Positions 8,723 to 18,051 of a stretch of 64,000 nt of DNA are shown in pieces (the stretch's first letter is position 1; the number at the start of each line of letters is the position of its first letter). Under the pieces are notes generated by a model that did not search any database, had not been told where the DNA came from, and worked only from the letters and a program-made list of their open reading frames with translations. The stretch spans positions 3,410,001 through 3,474,000 of the forward strand of contig NZ_CP031055.1 of NCBI RefSeq assembly GCF_003345295.1. The letters are read 5' to 3'. The translations under genes were made by a program, and so were the position numbers. This stretch comes from Vibrio splendidus (GTDB lineage: Bacteria > Pseudomonadota > Gammaproteobacteria > Enterobacterales > Vibrionaceae).

Positions 8723-9988
8723 ATGGAACCTGTAAACACTAGCATAATTGGAAAGTATCCAGTAAGTGACTATAAGCATGAAGTCGTAACAAATCCTTTA
8801 GTTAGTGTCCTTGTTGTCGCCTATAACCACGAAAAGTATATTGTGGAGTGTCTCGAAAGTATTCTTACTCAAAAAACAAATTTTCCTTTTGAAATCCTTC
8901 TTGGTGAAGATGATTCTAATGATCGTACTCGTGAAATATGCATTGAATATGCAAATAAGTATCCGTCGATAATTCGTCTTTTCTTACACGATAGGCGTAA
9001 CACTATAAAATTTAATGGCAGGGCTACGGGGCGATTTAATTGGGTCTATTCGTTGAACCAAGCTAATGGTACTTTTCTAGCATTGTGTGATGGTGATGAT
9101 TATTGGACTTCACCTTACAAACTTCAACAACAAGTTGATATTTTACAAGCATCTCCCTCTTTTTCGGGGTGCGCCCATAACACGTTAATATTTAATGAGA
9201 GTTCTTCAAGTTTGGCTGATGAGCCGATAGTTGGTACTGTAGACAAAACCATTTTCACTATTAATGATTTTGTTAGGGGAGAGATATACTTCCATACCTC
9301 ATCTATGCTCTATCGCCTGAGTAATATAAAGAGATGTGCCTTTGATTTCTATAGCGAAAGTTTTGGTGATTGGTTCCTTTGTACTAAAGTTTCGGAGCTT
9401 GGCCCAATACAGTATATTAATAGCACTATGTCAATATATCGAATACACAAATCTGGCGTTTGGAGTGAACTAGATGAATTTGAAAGATTGTCAAAAAATT
9501 TATCTTCTTTAATGAATTATAATAGAGTGCTTGATTACAAGTATGAAGTTAGTTACTTACCTTTATTCGTAAGAGTATCGTTAGGCAACTTTAAAACATA
9601 TGAGAAAGAGTTGTTGGAGTTAATCGAAAAATTTGATCTGTCAGACATCATGAGGATTGTCAAATTTTTATATGTTGGGCATAGTCAATGTTCTGAAGAA
9701 TTAAATGAAATGAATAATAAAGCAAAGTATCTTGATGAATTAGTCTTGGATAAAAATAAATTAATTTTGGAAAAAGATGAATTAATTAGAAGTGCTGACG
9801 ATTCTTTTCTTGATAAAGAGCATGAAATAGAAGTTTTAAAAAATGAAGTTAAAGCAATTCGTGATTCGCATGAAAGAGAAGCAATGGAACTTAAATCATT
9901 TAAAGAAAAAATTGAGTCCAGCCGTGTATGGAAAATTATATATTTTATCGGTAAGATACGATCGCGTATTTCCGGTTTATTCAATTAA
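8723..9988 (+). CDS. family 2 glycosyltransferase with C-terminal coiled coil
   Basis: The GT-A domain (about residues 25-260) begins with VSVLVVAYNHEKYI and has GEDDSNDRT plus the metal-binding CDGDDYW. It is followed by a highly charged helical stretch (about 325-400) rich in Glu, Lys and Leu that looks like a coiled coil. The chain ends with ESSRVWKIIYFIGKIR, the same kind of linker that joins a coiled coil to further domains in the 1203-residue transferase of this cluster. The protein therefore looks like the front part of a longer multi-domain transferase, or like a scaffold-bound single-domain one. Donor and acceptor are unknown. Confidence 0.88.
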   Translation: MEPVNTSIIGKYPVSDYKHEVVTNPLVSVLVVAYNHEKYIVECLESILTQKTNFPFEILLGEDDSNDRTREICIEYANKYPSIIRLFLHDRRNTIKFNGRATGRFNWVYSLNQANGTFLALCDGDDYWTSPYKLQQQVDILQASPSFSGCAHNTLIFNESSSSLADEPIVGTVDKTIFTINDFVRGEIYFHTSSMLYRLSNIKRCAFDFYSESFGDWFLCTKVSELGPIQYINSTMSIYRIHKSGVWSELDEFERLSKNLSSLMNYNRVLDYKYEVSYLPLFVRVSLGNFKTYEKELLELIEKFDLSDIMRIVKFLYVGHSQCSEELNEMNNKAKYLDELVLDKNKLILEKDELIRSADDSFLDKEHEIEVLKNEVKAIRDSHEREAMELKSFKEKIESSRVWKIIYFIGKIRSRISGLFN

Positions 9989-10069
9989 TAAAAAGTAAAA
10001 ATATTTGTTGAAATTTAATCATTATAGTTCGATTAGCTTTATTTAAATTTTTAATTTACTGGTACAGAA

Positions 10070-11377
10070 ATGTTCATTTTTATATTAAGATTTGTATATT
10101 ATATATTCCCTAAGTTTGTACGTCACCAATACATTGATAGTATTGTATTTTACCGTCATGTTTTTATTAAATTAGTAAGTATATTCAAACCTAAAAAAGA
10201 GAAACCTGAAGAAAATCGCTTCGATGTAAGACTAGTCGGGGATTTAGAGTTATTGGGAGGGGGATGTGAACTTATCCAGCATGTATCTGAACGCTATGCA
10301 AGTGTACAAGGTCCACTCTTGTATGTAGATAATCAGGAATGTAAACGTTCATCGCTTGAAGGTAGACTACCTGATACTAAAGTTGTGCGTTTAAGCGGAG
10401 TTCAGGTTATTGGTTCTACAGATGCTGTAATTTCTGGAATAAATATGTACCATCATGAATTAAGCCTAATGGAAAATATTCATGATTTAAAGCGGCCAGA
10501 TATTTTCTTGAAATATGAAGAACAGGAAGGTTTTGATTTTCAGATTTCGTTTATTCGTGAAAAATTAACTCTAGATGGATTAGTAGTTAGTTTATTAAAA
10601 GAACATTCGACTAATTACTATCACTGGATTACAGAAGTTATACCAAAGCTAGTCAATATGATGGAATATATTGAATCTAACGATGAAAAAATAACCATTT
10701 TAGTTGAAGAGGGAACCCCTCAACAAAGTCTTTCCCTTATCGAACTTCTCTTGTCTGAGTTAAAAAATACTGAATATCATCTCTGTCACGTAAAAAAGGG
10801 TCAGTTAGTTTATTGCGAAAGTTTGATCTATTGTACTCCTTTATGGACTTCTCTTGATAATACTCGGTCTTTACCTAATCCTAAAAAGGAGTTTTTTGTT
10901 TCCTCTGATTGTTTGAAAAAAGTTAAAGATAAGTTATCAAAAAACACACTATCGAACAGTTATATGTTGAAAAATAAAAAAATATACTTGCAAAGAGAAA
11001 ACACCAAGCTAAGGAAGCTCAGTAATGTTCTAGATTTAGAGAGGCTACTGTATAAGAAAGGATTCGATTTCGTTGATCCTGGCTCTCTTGATTTTTTTGA
11101 GCAGTATAGTTTATTTTCGCAAGCTGATATTATAGTTGGCGCCTCTGGAGCAGCCTTTACCAATTTATTATTTATGAAACCAGGTAGTACAGCAATATCG
11201 CTATATCCATCAGCACAAAGTACGAATTATTATGTTTTCCAGCCATTGGCTGATGTTTCAAACGTAAAATTTATTCACTTCCTCACATCCCCTGACGATA
11301 ATACTAACTCTGTGCATGGTGATGCGAACGTAGATGTTAAAGAACTAGAAAAACTATTGGAAAAACTTGATGATTAA
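10070..11377 (+). CDS. family 61 glycosyltransferase (DUF563)
   Basis: This 435-residue protein has the GT61 (DUF563) hallmarks: HSTNYYHWITEVIPKL near residue 185 and ADIIVGASGAAFTNLLF near 355. The first 20 residues are hydrophobic (FIFILRFVYYIFPKFV), perhaps a membrane contact. It is encoded between a GT2 and the Fuc3NAc-type sugar genes and should add one sugar to the region A repeat unit; which one cannot be told. Its last 8 bases overlap the start of fdtA. Confidence 0.85.
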   Translation: MFIFILRFVYYIFPKFVRHQYIDSIVFYRHVFIKLVSIFKPKKEKPEENRFDVRLVGDLELLGGGCELIQHVSERYASVQGPLLYVDNQECKRSSLEGRLPDTKVVRLSGVQVIGSTDAVISGINMYHHELSLMENIHDLKRPDIFLKYEEQEGFDFQISFIREKLTLDGLVVSLLKEHSTNYYHWITEVIPKLVNMMEYIESNDEKITILVEEGTPQQSLSLIELLLSELKNTEYHLCHVKKGQLVYCESLIYCTPLWTSLDNTRSLPNPKKEFFVSSDCLKKVKDKLSKNTLSNSYMLKNKKIYLQRENTKLRKLSNVLDLERLLYKKGFDFVDPGSLDFFEQYSLFSQADIIVGASGAAFTNLLFMKPGSTAISLYPSAQSTNYYVFQPLADVSNVKFIHFLTSPDDNTNSVHGDANVDVKELEKLLEKLDD

Positions 11378-11768
11378 AACATTTAGATTCAACGTGCTTG
11401 GTGACGAAAGAGGATCATTAGTCTCTCTTGAAGAATTTGGTAACATCCCTTTTGAAATTAGGCGTGTTTACTATATTTTTGATACAAAGAGCCAAATATC
11501 TAGAGGGTTTCATGCTCACAAAAACTTAGAGCAAGTGGCGATTTGTGTAAAGGGCAGCTGTAGAATTATCCTCGATGATGGTCAGTCGAGAGAGAGCGTT
11601 GTACTCGATAGTCCAAGTAAAGGATTGTATATTGATAATAGCAAATGGCGAGAAATGCACGATTTTTCGCAGGATTGTGTTTTGTTAGTACTCGCGAGTA
11701 ATGCTTATGACGAGTCAGATTATATTCGAGATTACGATGATTTCCTATGTTATGTAAAAGGTGATTAA
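11370..11768 (+). CDS. fdtA: dTDP-4-oxo-6-deoxyglucose 3,4-ketoisomerase (FdtA/QdtA type)
   Basis: This 132-residue single-domain cupin resembles FdtA/QdtA (GDERGSLVSLEEFGNIPF, then FHAHKNLEQV and KGSCRIILDDG). It would shift the keto group of dTDP-4-keto-6-deoxyglucose from C4 to C3, providing the substrate of the aminotransferase two genes on. FdtA and QdtA differ in C4 configuration of product and cannot be separated here, so the sugar may be Fuc3N or Qui3N. The ATG at 11370 is chosen over the TTG just before it. Confidence 0.87.
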   Translation: MIKTFRFNVLGDERGSLVSLEEFGNIPFEIRRVYYIFDTKSQISRGFHAHKNLEQVAICVKGSCRIILDDGQSRESVVLDSPSKGLYIDNSKWREMHDFSQDCVLLVLASNAYDESDYIRDYDDFLCYVKGD

Positions 11769-11769
11769 T

Positions 11770-12297
11770 ATGCGTGGTAAAACAATATATATAGAATTAG
11801 CTACTTTAGACGATGCCGAGTTCATACTCTCTTTACGAAATAATTCTGAATTGAACAAGCACTTATCTAAAACCAGTGCAGATATCAGTTCTCAAAGGCA
11901 ATGGCTGTCAGACTATAAAAAACGAGAAGACGAGAAGAAAGAGTACTATTTTATTATAAATCGACTTGATGGTGTTCCTATTGGTACAGTCAGACTATAC
12001 GATTTTCTCAATGAACGTAATTCATTTTGTTGGGGGAGTTGGATATTAAATATCGATAAAACAAGGACTTCTGCTATAGAAAGTGCGTTACTAGTATATG
12101 AATTTGCCTTTAAACATCTAGACTTTGAAAACTGTCATTTTGACGTGCGAAAAGATAACAAATCAGTAATCCGATTCCACGAGAAACTCGGGGCTAAAAT
12201 AGTGTCAGAAACAGAATTTGATTATTATTTTGAATATTCAAAGCCTTGTTACAATGCCTTTTTCAAAGAAAATAAAAAATTTATTGAGTACCTGTGA
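11770..12297 (+). CDS. GNAT N-acetyltransferase, probably acting on a dTDP-3-amino sugar
   Basis: This 175-residue GNAT protein has FILSLRNNSELNKHLS near the N terminus and YFIINRLDGVPIGTVRLYD plus DVRKDNKSVIRFHEKLGA, the usual acetyl-CoA fold elements. Encoded between the ketoisomerase and the aminotransferase genes, it most likely acetylates the 3-amino group to complete dTDP-Fuc3NAc or Qui3NAc. FdhC of Acinetobacter is a known GNAT enzyme with this role, whereas other clusters use a hexapeptide-repeat enzyme. AAGGTG 7 bases before ATG 11770 decides the start over GTG 11761. The stop overlaps the fdtB ATG. Confidence 0.82.
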   Translation: MRGKTIYIELATLDDAEFILSLRNNSELNKHLSKTSADISSQRQWLSDYKKREDEKKEYYFIINRLDGVPIGTVRLYDFLNERNSFCWGSWILNIDKTRTSAIESALLVYEFAFKHLDFENCHFDVRKDNKSVIRFHEKLGAKIVSETEFDYYFEYSKPCYNAFFKENKKFIEYL

Positions 12298-13394
12298 TGA
12301 TTCCATTTTTAGACTTAAAGACACTTAACGAAAGATATAAAGACGAGATTAAAGCTTCCTTTGACAGGGTTGTTGATTCTGGTTGGTATATCATGGGAAA
12401 TGAGCTAGAACAGTTTGAAAAAGAGTTTTCAACGTATTGTCAAACTAAGTATTGTATCGGTGTTGGTAATGGCTTAGACGCTTTAACGCTTACATTAAAA
12501 TCTTGGAAAATTATGGGTTTGATTAACGAAGGTGATGAAGTCATTGTCCCTTCTAACACTTTTATAGCATCGGTGCTTGCTATTTCCGAGTGTAACTTGA
12601 CTCCTGTATTAGTTGACGCAGACCCAAATAACTTTAACATCGATGTTTCCAGAATCGCTCAAAAAATCACATCAAAAACCAAAGTCATACTTCCGGTACA
12701 TCTGTACGGTCAATTAGCTCCAATGAAAGAAATTTGTAAGCTAGCTGAAGACTATGACCTGTTGGTATTAGAGGATTGTGCACAAGCACATGGAGCTATG
12801 ATTGATGGGAAAAAAGCGGGGTCTTGGGGTCATGCTGGTGCCTTCAGTTTCTATCCAGGGAAAAACTTAGGTGCTCTAGGTGATGCAGGTGCAATTACAA
12901 CAAGTGACGAGAAGCTAAAGGAAATAGTTTCTGCATTAAGAAGCTATGGCTCTCACATAAAATATGAGCACATTTACAAAGGTGTGAACAGTCGGTTGGA
13001 TGAAATACAAGCAGCTATTTTAAGAGTTAAGCTTAAGTACATTAATGAAGATATTGAGAATCGTCAAAGGGTTGCACGTTATTATATTGATAATATTAAT
13101 AATGATTTAGTAACACTCCCAGAATGGGAGTATGAAGACAGCCATGTTTTTCATTTGTTTGTTATTAAGACATCGGAACGAGAAAAGTTGAGTGAATACT
13201 TGTTAGAAAATGGTGTTCAAACTCAAAAACACTATCCTAAATTTGTCAATGAACAGGTAGCGTACGCCGAAATAGATCACCAAAATGAAGTTAGAGCTAT
13301 TTGTGATGATATTTTAAGTCTTCCGATAAGCCCTATTTTGACTGAATCAGAGCAAAAGCATATAGTGAACCTGATCAATAACTGGTCTAATTAA
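12297..13394 (+). CDS. fdtB: dTDP-3-amino-3,6-dideoxyhexose aminotransferase (FdtB/QdtB type)
   Basis: This 365-residue DegT-family PLP enzyme has IPFLDLKTLNERY at the N terminus, VHLYGQLAPM, LEDCAQAHGA and FSFYPGKNLGALGDAGA, in which the Lys of PGKNLG should carry PLP. It would aminate the 3-keto sugar made by FdtA. It starts in a TGATG overlap with the acetyltransferase gene. It belongs to a different subgroup from the VioA-like protein upstream, so region A makes two distinct amino-deoxy sugars. Confidence 0.88.
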   Translation: MIPFLDLKTLNERYKDEIKASFDRVVDSGWYIMGNELEQFEKEFSTYCQTKYCIGVGNGLDALTLTLKSWKIMGLINEGDEVIVPSNTFIASVLAISECNLTPVLVDADPNNFNIDVSRIAQKITSKTKVILPVHLYGQLAPMKEICKLAEDYDLLVLEDCAQAHGAMIDGKKAGSWGHAGAFSFYPGKNLGALGDAGAITTSDEKLKEIVSALRSYGSHIKYEHIYKGVNSRLDEIQAAILRVKLKYINEDIENRQRVARYYIDNINNDLVTLPEWEYEDSHVFHLFVIKTSEREKLSEYLLENGVQTQKHYPKFVNEQVAYAEIDHQNEVRAICDDILSLPISPILTESEQKHIVNLINNWSN

Positions 13395-13396
13395 TT

Positions 13397-16300
13397 ATGA
13401 ACGAATCGAGTCTTCCTCTAATTTCAATATGCATGGTTACTTATAATCATGAAAAATACATTTCAGACTCTATTGAAAGTTGTTTATCTCAAACTTATGA
13501 AAACTTTGAGATAATTATTGTTGATAACAACTCTACAGATGGTACTGTTGAAATAATAAAAAGTTATGAGTCTGAAAGCAATAAAATAAAATTGATTGCT
13601 CTGGATAATAACACATTTCCTTCACATGCATCTAACTTAGCAATTAGATCTGCAAAGGGAGTTTATATTACTTTACTTTCGGGTGATGACCTTTATTACA
13701 ATAAAAAACTAGCAATGCAATTGAAGTTGATGCGTGAGAGTGGGGCTCGTTTTTCTTTCTCTTGGGTCGACACAATTGATGATGAGAGAAATATATGTGA
13801 TCATGAATTATCTAAAGTATTTAATAAGTATTTTAGTAGCTTAGAGATCAAAAAGCATTTCATGGATTGTGGAAATATGTTGTGTGCGACTTCAGCTATG
13901 TTTCATAGAGACATCTTTGAAGAGTATGGTTATTTTGATGAAAGGTTACTTCAACTTCAAGACTATGACATGTGGTTAAGGTTATCTTCTACTGAAGATA
14001 TTACATTACTTAGCCATAAATTGTCTGCGTATCGGGTGAGAGGAGACGGTGAGAATTTGAGTTTGGCTATCAACGACTCAAAGTTTTTCCGAAGTGAGTA
14101 TGAACAGTTTCGCGTTGAACGTCACTTTTTAGACTTTGATCTGGAATTCTTGTCATCTGTTGTGCGTTCTGAATGCTCAGATTCTTCTAAATATCATAAG
14201 TTACATGATTATCTAATTAGTGTCGGTAAATTTGCATCGGCTAAGGCAATACTCGATGAGTTCTATAATCGCATTGGCGCTAACATTAATTTCCCTTCCG
14301 ATAACTACAGTAGCTTTTTTGACTTATACTCAAAATCAGATTTTTTCAGGAGTAAAGATCTAGGTGAAATCAGCAGTTTACGTCAAAAGGTTGAGTCGTT
14401 AGAAGATCAAGTCGAAGTTTTTGAGATCGCGGCTAATCGTTTAAACGCCATTGAAAGCTCGACGACTTGGAGAGCTGTACAGCCAATCATAGCCGTACTT
14501 TCAAAAATGAAGAGAATGAAGGGCCTCGTGCTCTATCTACCACGAATTATCCGTCAGAAAGGTCTCAGAAATACCCTAAATTATGCTTTTCAAGTCTTTA
14601 AGTCAGGCGGGTTACGCACTCTCGTACATACAGCTTTAAATAGTTCAGCGAGAGGACATGTCCATAGTTTTACTGAGAGAGACTTTATCAACAAACCTTC
14701 AGTATTAGCTCATGGCGTTTGTCTAAACTCAGTCACAATCATCGCTGAGTTAAGTATACAACAGTGTACTAAATACAGAGTTACACAGAAAAAGGAAATG
14801 CTGGAGCTATTAGGTTTTAAGTGTGAAGTGGTTTCTTGGACTGATTACTATAAGTCGAGAACGAGTATATCCCATTCGTCAGTAGTTATTTTTTATCGGG
14901 TTCCGAGCACTGATACTGTATTGGCTTTGATAGAAGAGTGTAAACGCCTCAATGTAAAAACTTTTTGGGAAGTCGATGACCTTATCTTTAACGAAGCTAT
15001 ACTAGCAGAAAGTAAAACTGTTAGTGATCTCTCGAGCGAAGTTAGAACTCAAGTTTTGGAAGGCGCTAATTCTTATAAGCAAGCACTTCTTGCGTGTGAT
15101 ATGGCAATTGCTTCGACCTCTGGTTTAGCCGAGTCTATGAAGGCTGAAGGAGTCGGTAGTGTTTTCATACTTGAAAATTGCTTAGATTCAGAAACTCTTC
15201 AGCTAGCTAATGAAATATTAAAGAGTTCGGAAAAGAAACAGAAAATAGATAATAAGATTCGGATAGTATATGGCTCAGGAACATCAACTCATAACATTGA
15301 TTTCGAAGAAGCCGCTTCGTCTATTGCGAAAGTGCTGAGAGAAAACTCTCAGGTAATTTTTAGAATTATAGGTTTACTGGAGCTACCATCCTGCTTTGAT
15401 GGCCTTGATGCTCAAGTAGAACGCTTTGAACTTTGTAGCTACTCTGAGTATTTACGTTTGCTATCTGAGTGCGATATCAGTATTGCACCCTTAGAGAAGT
15501 ATATATTTAATGAAGCCAAAAGTAATATTAAATATATTGAAGCATCTATAGTAAAACTTCCTTCAGTATCATCTCCTTTGAGTGCCTTTGTCGATGTCAT
15601 TAACGATAGGGTAAATGGTTATATAGCTAGTGATCAGGTTGAGTGGTTTGACAAGCTGACAAAGCTTGTTTGTTGTGAGCAAACGCGACAAGACATGGCG
15701 ATTAATGCAAATACTACAGTCTTGGCCCGCTATAATACAGAATCGATAGCAAACACCCAGTTAATGCCAATTGTAAGAGACTATAATTGTATTAAGACCA
15801 AACCAAGAATAGTTGTATTCAACGTTTTTTATTCTCCAAGGTCTTTTGGTGGTGCTACGATTGTCACAGAGCAAATAAATAAGATTCTACAAAAACATAA
15901 AGGCTACGAAGTATATGTGGTTACTACGCTTCCTGTTGATGATACTTTACGAGCTTACGAGCCTGTTCGTTATGAGGTAGAAGGTGTAACTGTATTTGGT
16001 GTGCCTGTACCAAATGAGGATATGGAACTTTACAATAACAAATCAATTGTAGAGCCAGTAGCCAAAATATTAGAAGTGGTTAAGCCTGATCTGGCCCATG
16101 CACATTGCTTACAAGGACTGGGAATCGGTGCTCTTCAAAGTTGTATTGATAAAAATATTAACTATATTGTTACTGTTCATGATGCTTGGTGGCTATGTTA
16201 TAAGCAGTTTATGATCGATTCAAAAGGCGAGTTCTGTGGTCAAGATAAAATTGATTTAAGCAAGTGTAAGAACTGTACCGATAATCAAAAAACGCCTTCA

Positions 16301-17008
16301 CTTCGAGATACTGAACTCAGGCATTATCTCAACAATGCATGTGAAGTTTTAGCTCCGAGTAGTTATACTGCAGAGCTTCATGATCTAAATAATATGCACC
16401 CTAAACCTTTAACCGTTGATAGAAATGGTATTATTATGCCTAAAGCATCAATAGTTAAAAAGTTTAACGGTAGTATAACTTTTGGTTATGTCGGCGGAAA
16501 TACTCCTATTAAAGGCAGTGACTTGGTATTAAAAGCTTTCTCTAATGTTAATAATTCTAACGCTTTCTTGAGAATAGTCGATAATATGATAAATTTAGGA
16601 CACAAGTCTTATCCGGATCATATTGTATCTAGCATTAATAACTGTACTATGGTTCCTGGGTATAACCAAAATAATATTGATGATTTTTTTGAATCTATCG
16701 ATGTGTTGTTATTCCCCTCAAGATGTAAAGAAAGCTTTGGTCTTACCGTCAGAGAGGCTATTGCTAGAAATGTTTGGGTTATTACCACTGATTCAGGTGG
16801 TGTTACAGAGTGTATTATTGAAGGTGAAAACGGGAATGTTATTCCATTCTCTTCTGATTCAAAGAAGTTAGAGAGTGCAATAAATAATGTTATCACCCAG
16901 TATGAGAAGCTGAAGCTTGGAGATGATATTGACTTGCCTAAAGATTCGATCACATATTTTAATGATCAAGTAGATAATCTTGATAGAATATACAAATCAC
17001 ACCTTTAG
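13397..17008 (+). CDS. three-domain glycosyltransferase (GT2 + two GT4-like)
   Basis: A 1203-residue fused transferase. Residues about 8-235 are a GT2 domain (ISICMVTYNHEKYISDS, VDNNSTDGT, LLSGDDLYY). A short coiled coil (about 320-350, SLRQKVESLEDQVEV) leads into the linker SSTTWRAVQPI. Residues about 435-795 form a GT-B (GT4-like) domain with YRVPSTD...FWEVDDL and a weak acceptor-end motif, and residues about 800-1200 a complete GT4 domain ending in CKESFGLTVREAIARNVWVI, the EX7E region. It could add two or three successive sugars. Whether the middle domain is active is unclear. Confidence 0.88.
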   Translation: MNESSLPLISICMVTYNHEKYISDSIESCLSQTYENFEIIIVDNNSTDGTVEIIKSYESESNKIKLIALDNNTFPSHASNLAIRSAKGVYITLLSGDDLYYNKKLAMQLKLMRESGARFSFSWVDTIDDERNICDHELSKVFNKYFSSLEIKKHFMDCGNMLCATSAMFHRDIFEEYGYFDERLLQLQDYDMWLRLSSTEDITLLSHKLSAYRVRGDGENLSLAINDSKFFRSEYEQFRVERHFLDFDLEFLSSVVRSECSDSSKYHKLHDYLISVGKFASAKAILDEFYNRIGANINFPSDNYSSFFDLYSKSDFFRSKDLGEISSLRQKVESLEDQVEVFEIAANRLNAIESSTTWRAVQPIIAVLSKMKRMKGLVLYLPRIIRQKGLRNTLNYAFQVFKSGGLRTLVHTALNSSARGHVHSFTERDFINKPSVLAHGVCLNSVTIIAELSIQQCTKYRVTQKKEMLELLGFKCEVVSWTDYYKSRTSISHSSVVIFYRVPSTDTVLALIEECKRLNVKTFWEVDDLIFNEAILAESKTVSDLSSEVRTQVLEGANSYKQALLACDMAIASTSGLAESMKAEGVGSVFILENCLDSETLQLANEILKSSEKKQKIDNKIRIVYGSGTSTHNIDFEEAASSIAKVLRENSQVIFRIIGLLELPSCFDGLDAQVERFELCSYSEYLRLLSECDISIAPLEKYIFNEAKSNIKYIEASIVKLPSVSSPLSAFVDVINDRVNGYIASDQVEWFDKLTKLVCCEQTRQDMAINANTTVLARYNTESIANTQLMPIVRDYNCIKTKPRIVVFNVFYSPRSFGGATIVTEQINKILQKHKGYEVYVVTTLPVDDTLRAYEPVRYEVEGVTVFGVPVPNEDMELYNNKSIVEPVAKILEVVKPDLAHAHCLQGLGIGALQSCIDKNINYIVTVHDAWWLCYKQFMIDSKGEFCGQDKIDLSKCKNCTDNQKTPSLRDTELRHYLNNACEVLAPSSYTAELHDLNNMHPKPLTVDRNGIIMPKASIVKKFNGSITFGYVGGNTPIKGSDLVLKAFSNVNNSNAFLRIVDNMINLGHKSYPDHIVSSINNCTMVPGYNQNNIDDFFESIDVLLFPSRCKESFGLTVREAIARNVWVITTDSGGVTECIIEGENGNVIPFSSDSKKLESAINNVITQYEKLKLGDDIDLPKDSITYFNDQVDNLDRIYKSHL

Positions 17009-17148
17009 GAATAAATAATTTGGTTGGGTTGAATTTTGTACTTTTTCAACCCACTCCTTAATTGGAAAACTGTCGTCATTTTATTTTTCGGTTGTTATTA
17101 GTTGTGGTTGTAAGCAGTATTTATAAAAAATTAGATAATGATAAATTT

Positions 17149-18051
17149 ATGCTTGAAAATAAAAAAGAAGTTTCTGCGATAATTATTACGTTCAATCCAG
17201 TCCAAGAAGAACTGAAGTTATTAGTTGATAAATTGAAGCTACAAGTTTCAAAAGTTTATATAATTGATAATAATTCCTCTTTGCCAATAGATATAGATGA
17301 CTCTGAGCAAGTCGATGTGACACTTTTATTGGACAATATGGGGATAGCATATGCTCAAAATATTGGTATTAATAAGGCATTAAATGAGGGCTTTATTGAC
17401 TTTATTTTGTTTGATCAAGACAGTGTTCCATCGGAATCAATGGTAAATGAGTTGTTTATAGCTCGACAAGTAGCTCAATTTGAAGGTCAAAGAGTTGCAG
17501 CAGTTGGTCCTGTTCATATAGATCAAGATACATTTTCTGAATGTTTGTTTATTCGCACATCTATGTGTAATGTCAATAGGTTCTTCCCGAGTGATAGAAG
17601 TGAAAACATCTTCTCTCCATGTGACTTTCTGATAGCTTCTGGCTGTCTTATTTCAAAGACCATGCTTGATGATATTGGTTATATGGAAGAGGAGCTATTC
17701 ATTGATTGTGTTGATATTGAATGGGGATTTAGAGCGAAGAGTAAAGATTATGTTTGTATCGCTGCATTTAATGCGAAAATGTATCATAAGGTTGGCGGTG
17801 CTCCATTGAAAGTTTTAGGTCAAAGCCTTACAACTCATTCCCCAGTACGTCATTATTACTATTATCGTAATTTTTACCGTTTGCTACAAAGGACATACAT
17901 ACCATTGAGTTGGAAAGTTTACACTCTTATAAGATCAAGCTTACAAGCACTCATTTTTTGTGTATTTCTTAAACCAAGGCTTCAGCATTTTAAATGTATC
18001 GTAAAAGGGATATTTCATGGTCTAATTGGTCGCAGTGGTAGGTATGAGTAA
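17149..18051 (+). CDS. family 2 glycosyltransferase, rhamnosyltransferase-like
   Basis: This 300-residue GT2 protein has SAIIITFNP at the start, YIIDNNSS, MGIAYAQNIGINKAL and FDQDSVPS. The FDQDS motif and length resemble the RfbF-like rhamnosyltransferase group, which fits the rfbBADC genes of this cluster. The ATG at 17149 is used; the open frame extends upstream to a TTG at 17062, but those residues precede the conserved beta strand and lack a ribosome site. The gene follows a 140-base gap that contains an imperfect hairpin (17026-17052) and overlaps the next gene by 8 bases. Confidence 0.85.
   Translation: MLENKKEVSAIIITFNPVQEELKLLVDKLKLQVSKVYIIDNNSSLPIDIDDSEQVDVTLLLDNMGIAYAQNIGINKALNEGFIDFILFDQDSVPSESMVNELFIARQVAQFEGQRVAAVGPVHIDQDTFSECLFIRTSMCNVNRFFPSDRSENIFSPCDFLIASGCLISKTMLDDIGYMEEELFIDCVDIEWGFRAKSKDYVCIAAFNAKMYHKVGGAPLKVLGQSLTTHSPVRHYYYYRNFYRLLQRTYIPLSWKVYTLIRSSLQALIFCVFLKPRLQHFKCIVKGIFHGLIGRSGRYE

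Noticed and set aside
17026..17052. Terminator after the 1203-residue transferase gene
   Set aside because: The 8-bp stem has an 11-base loop and no T run after it; likely only a weak structure.
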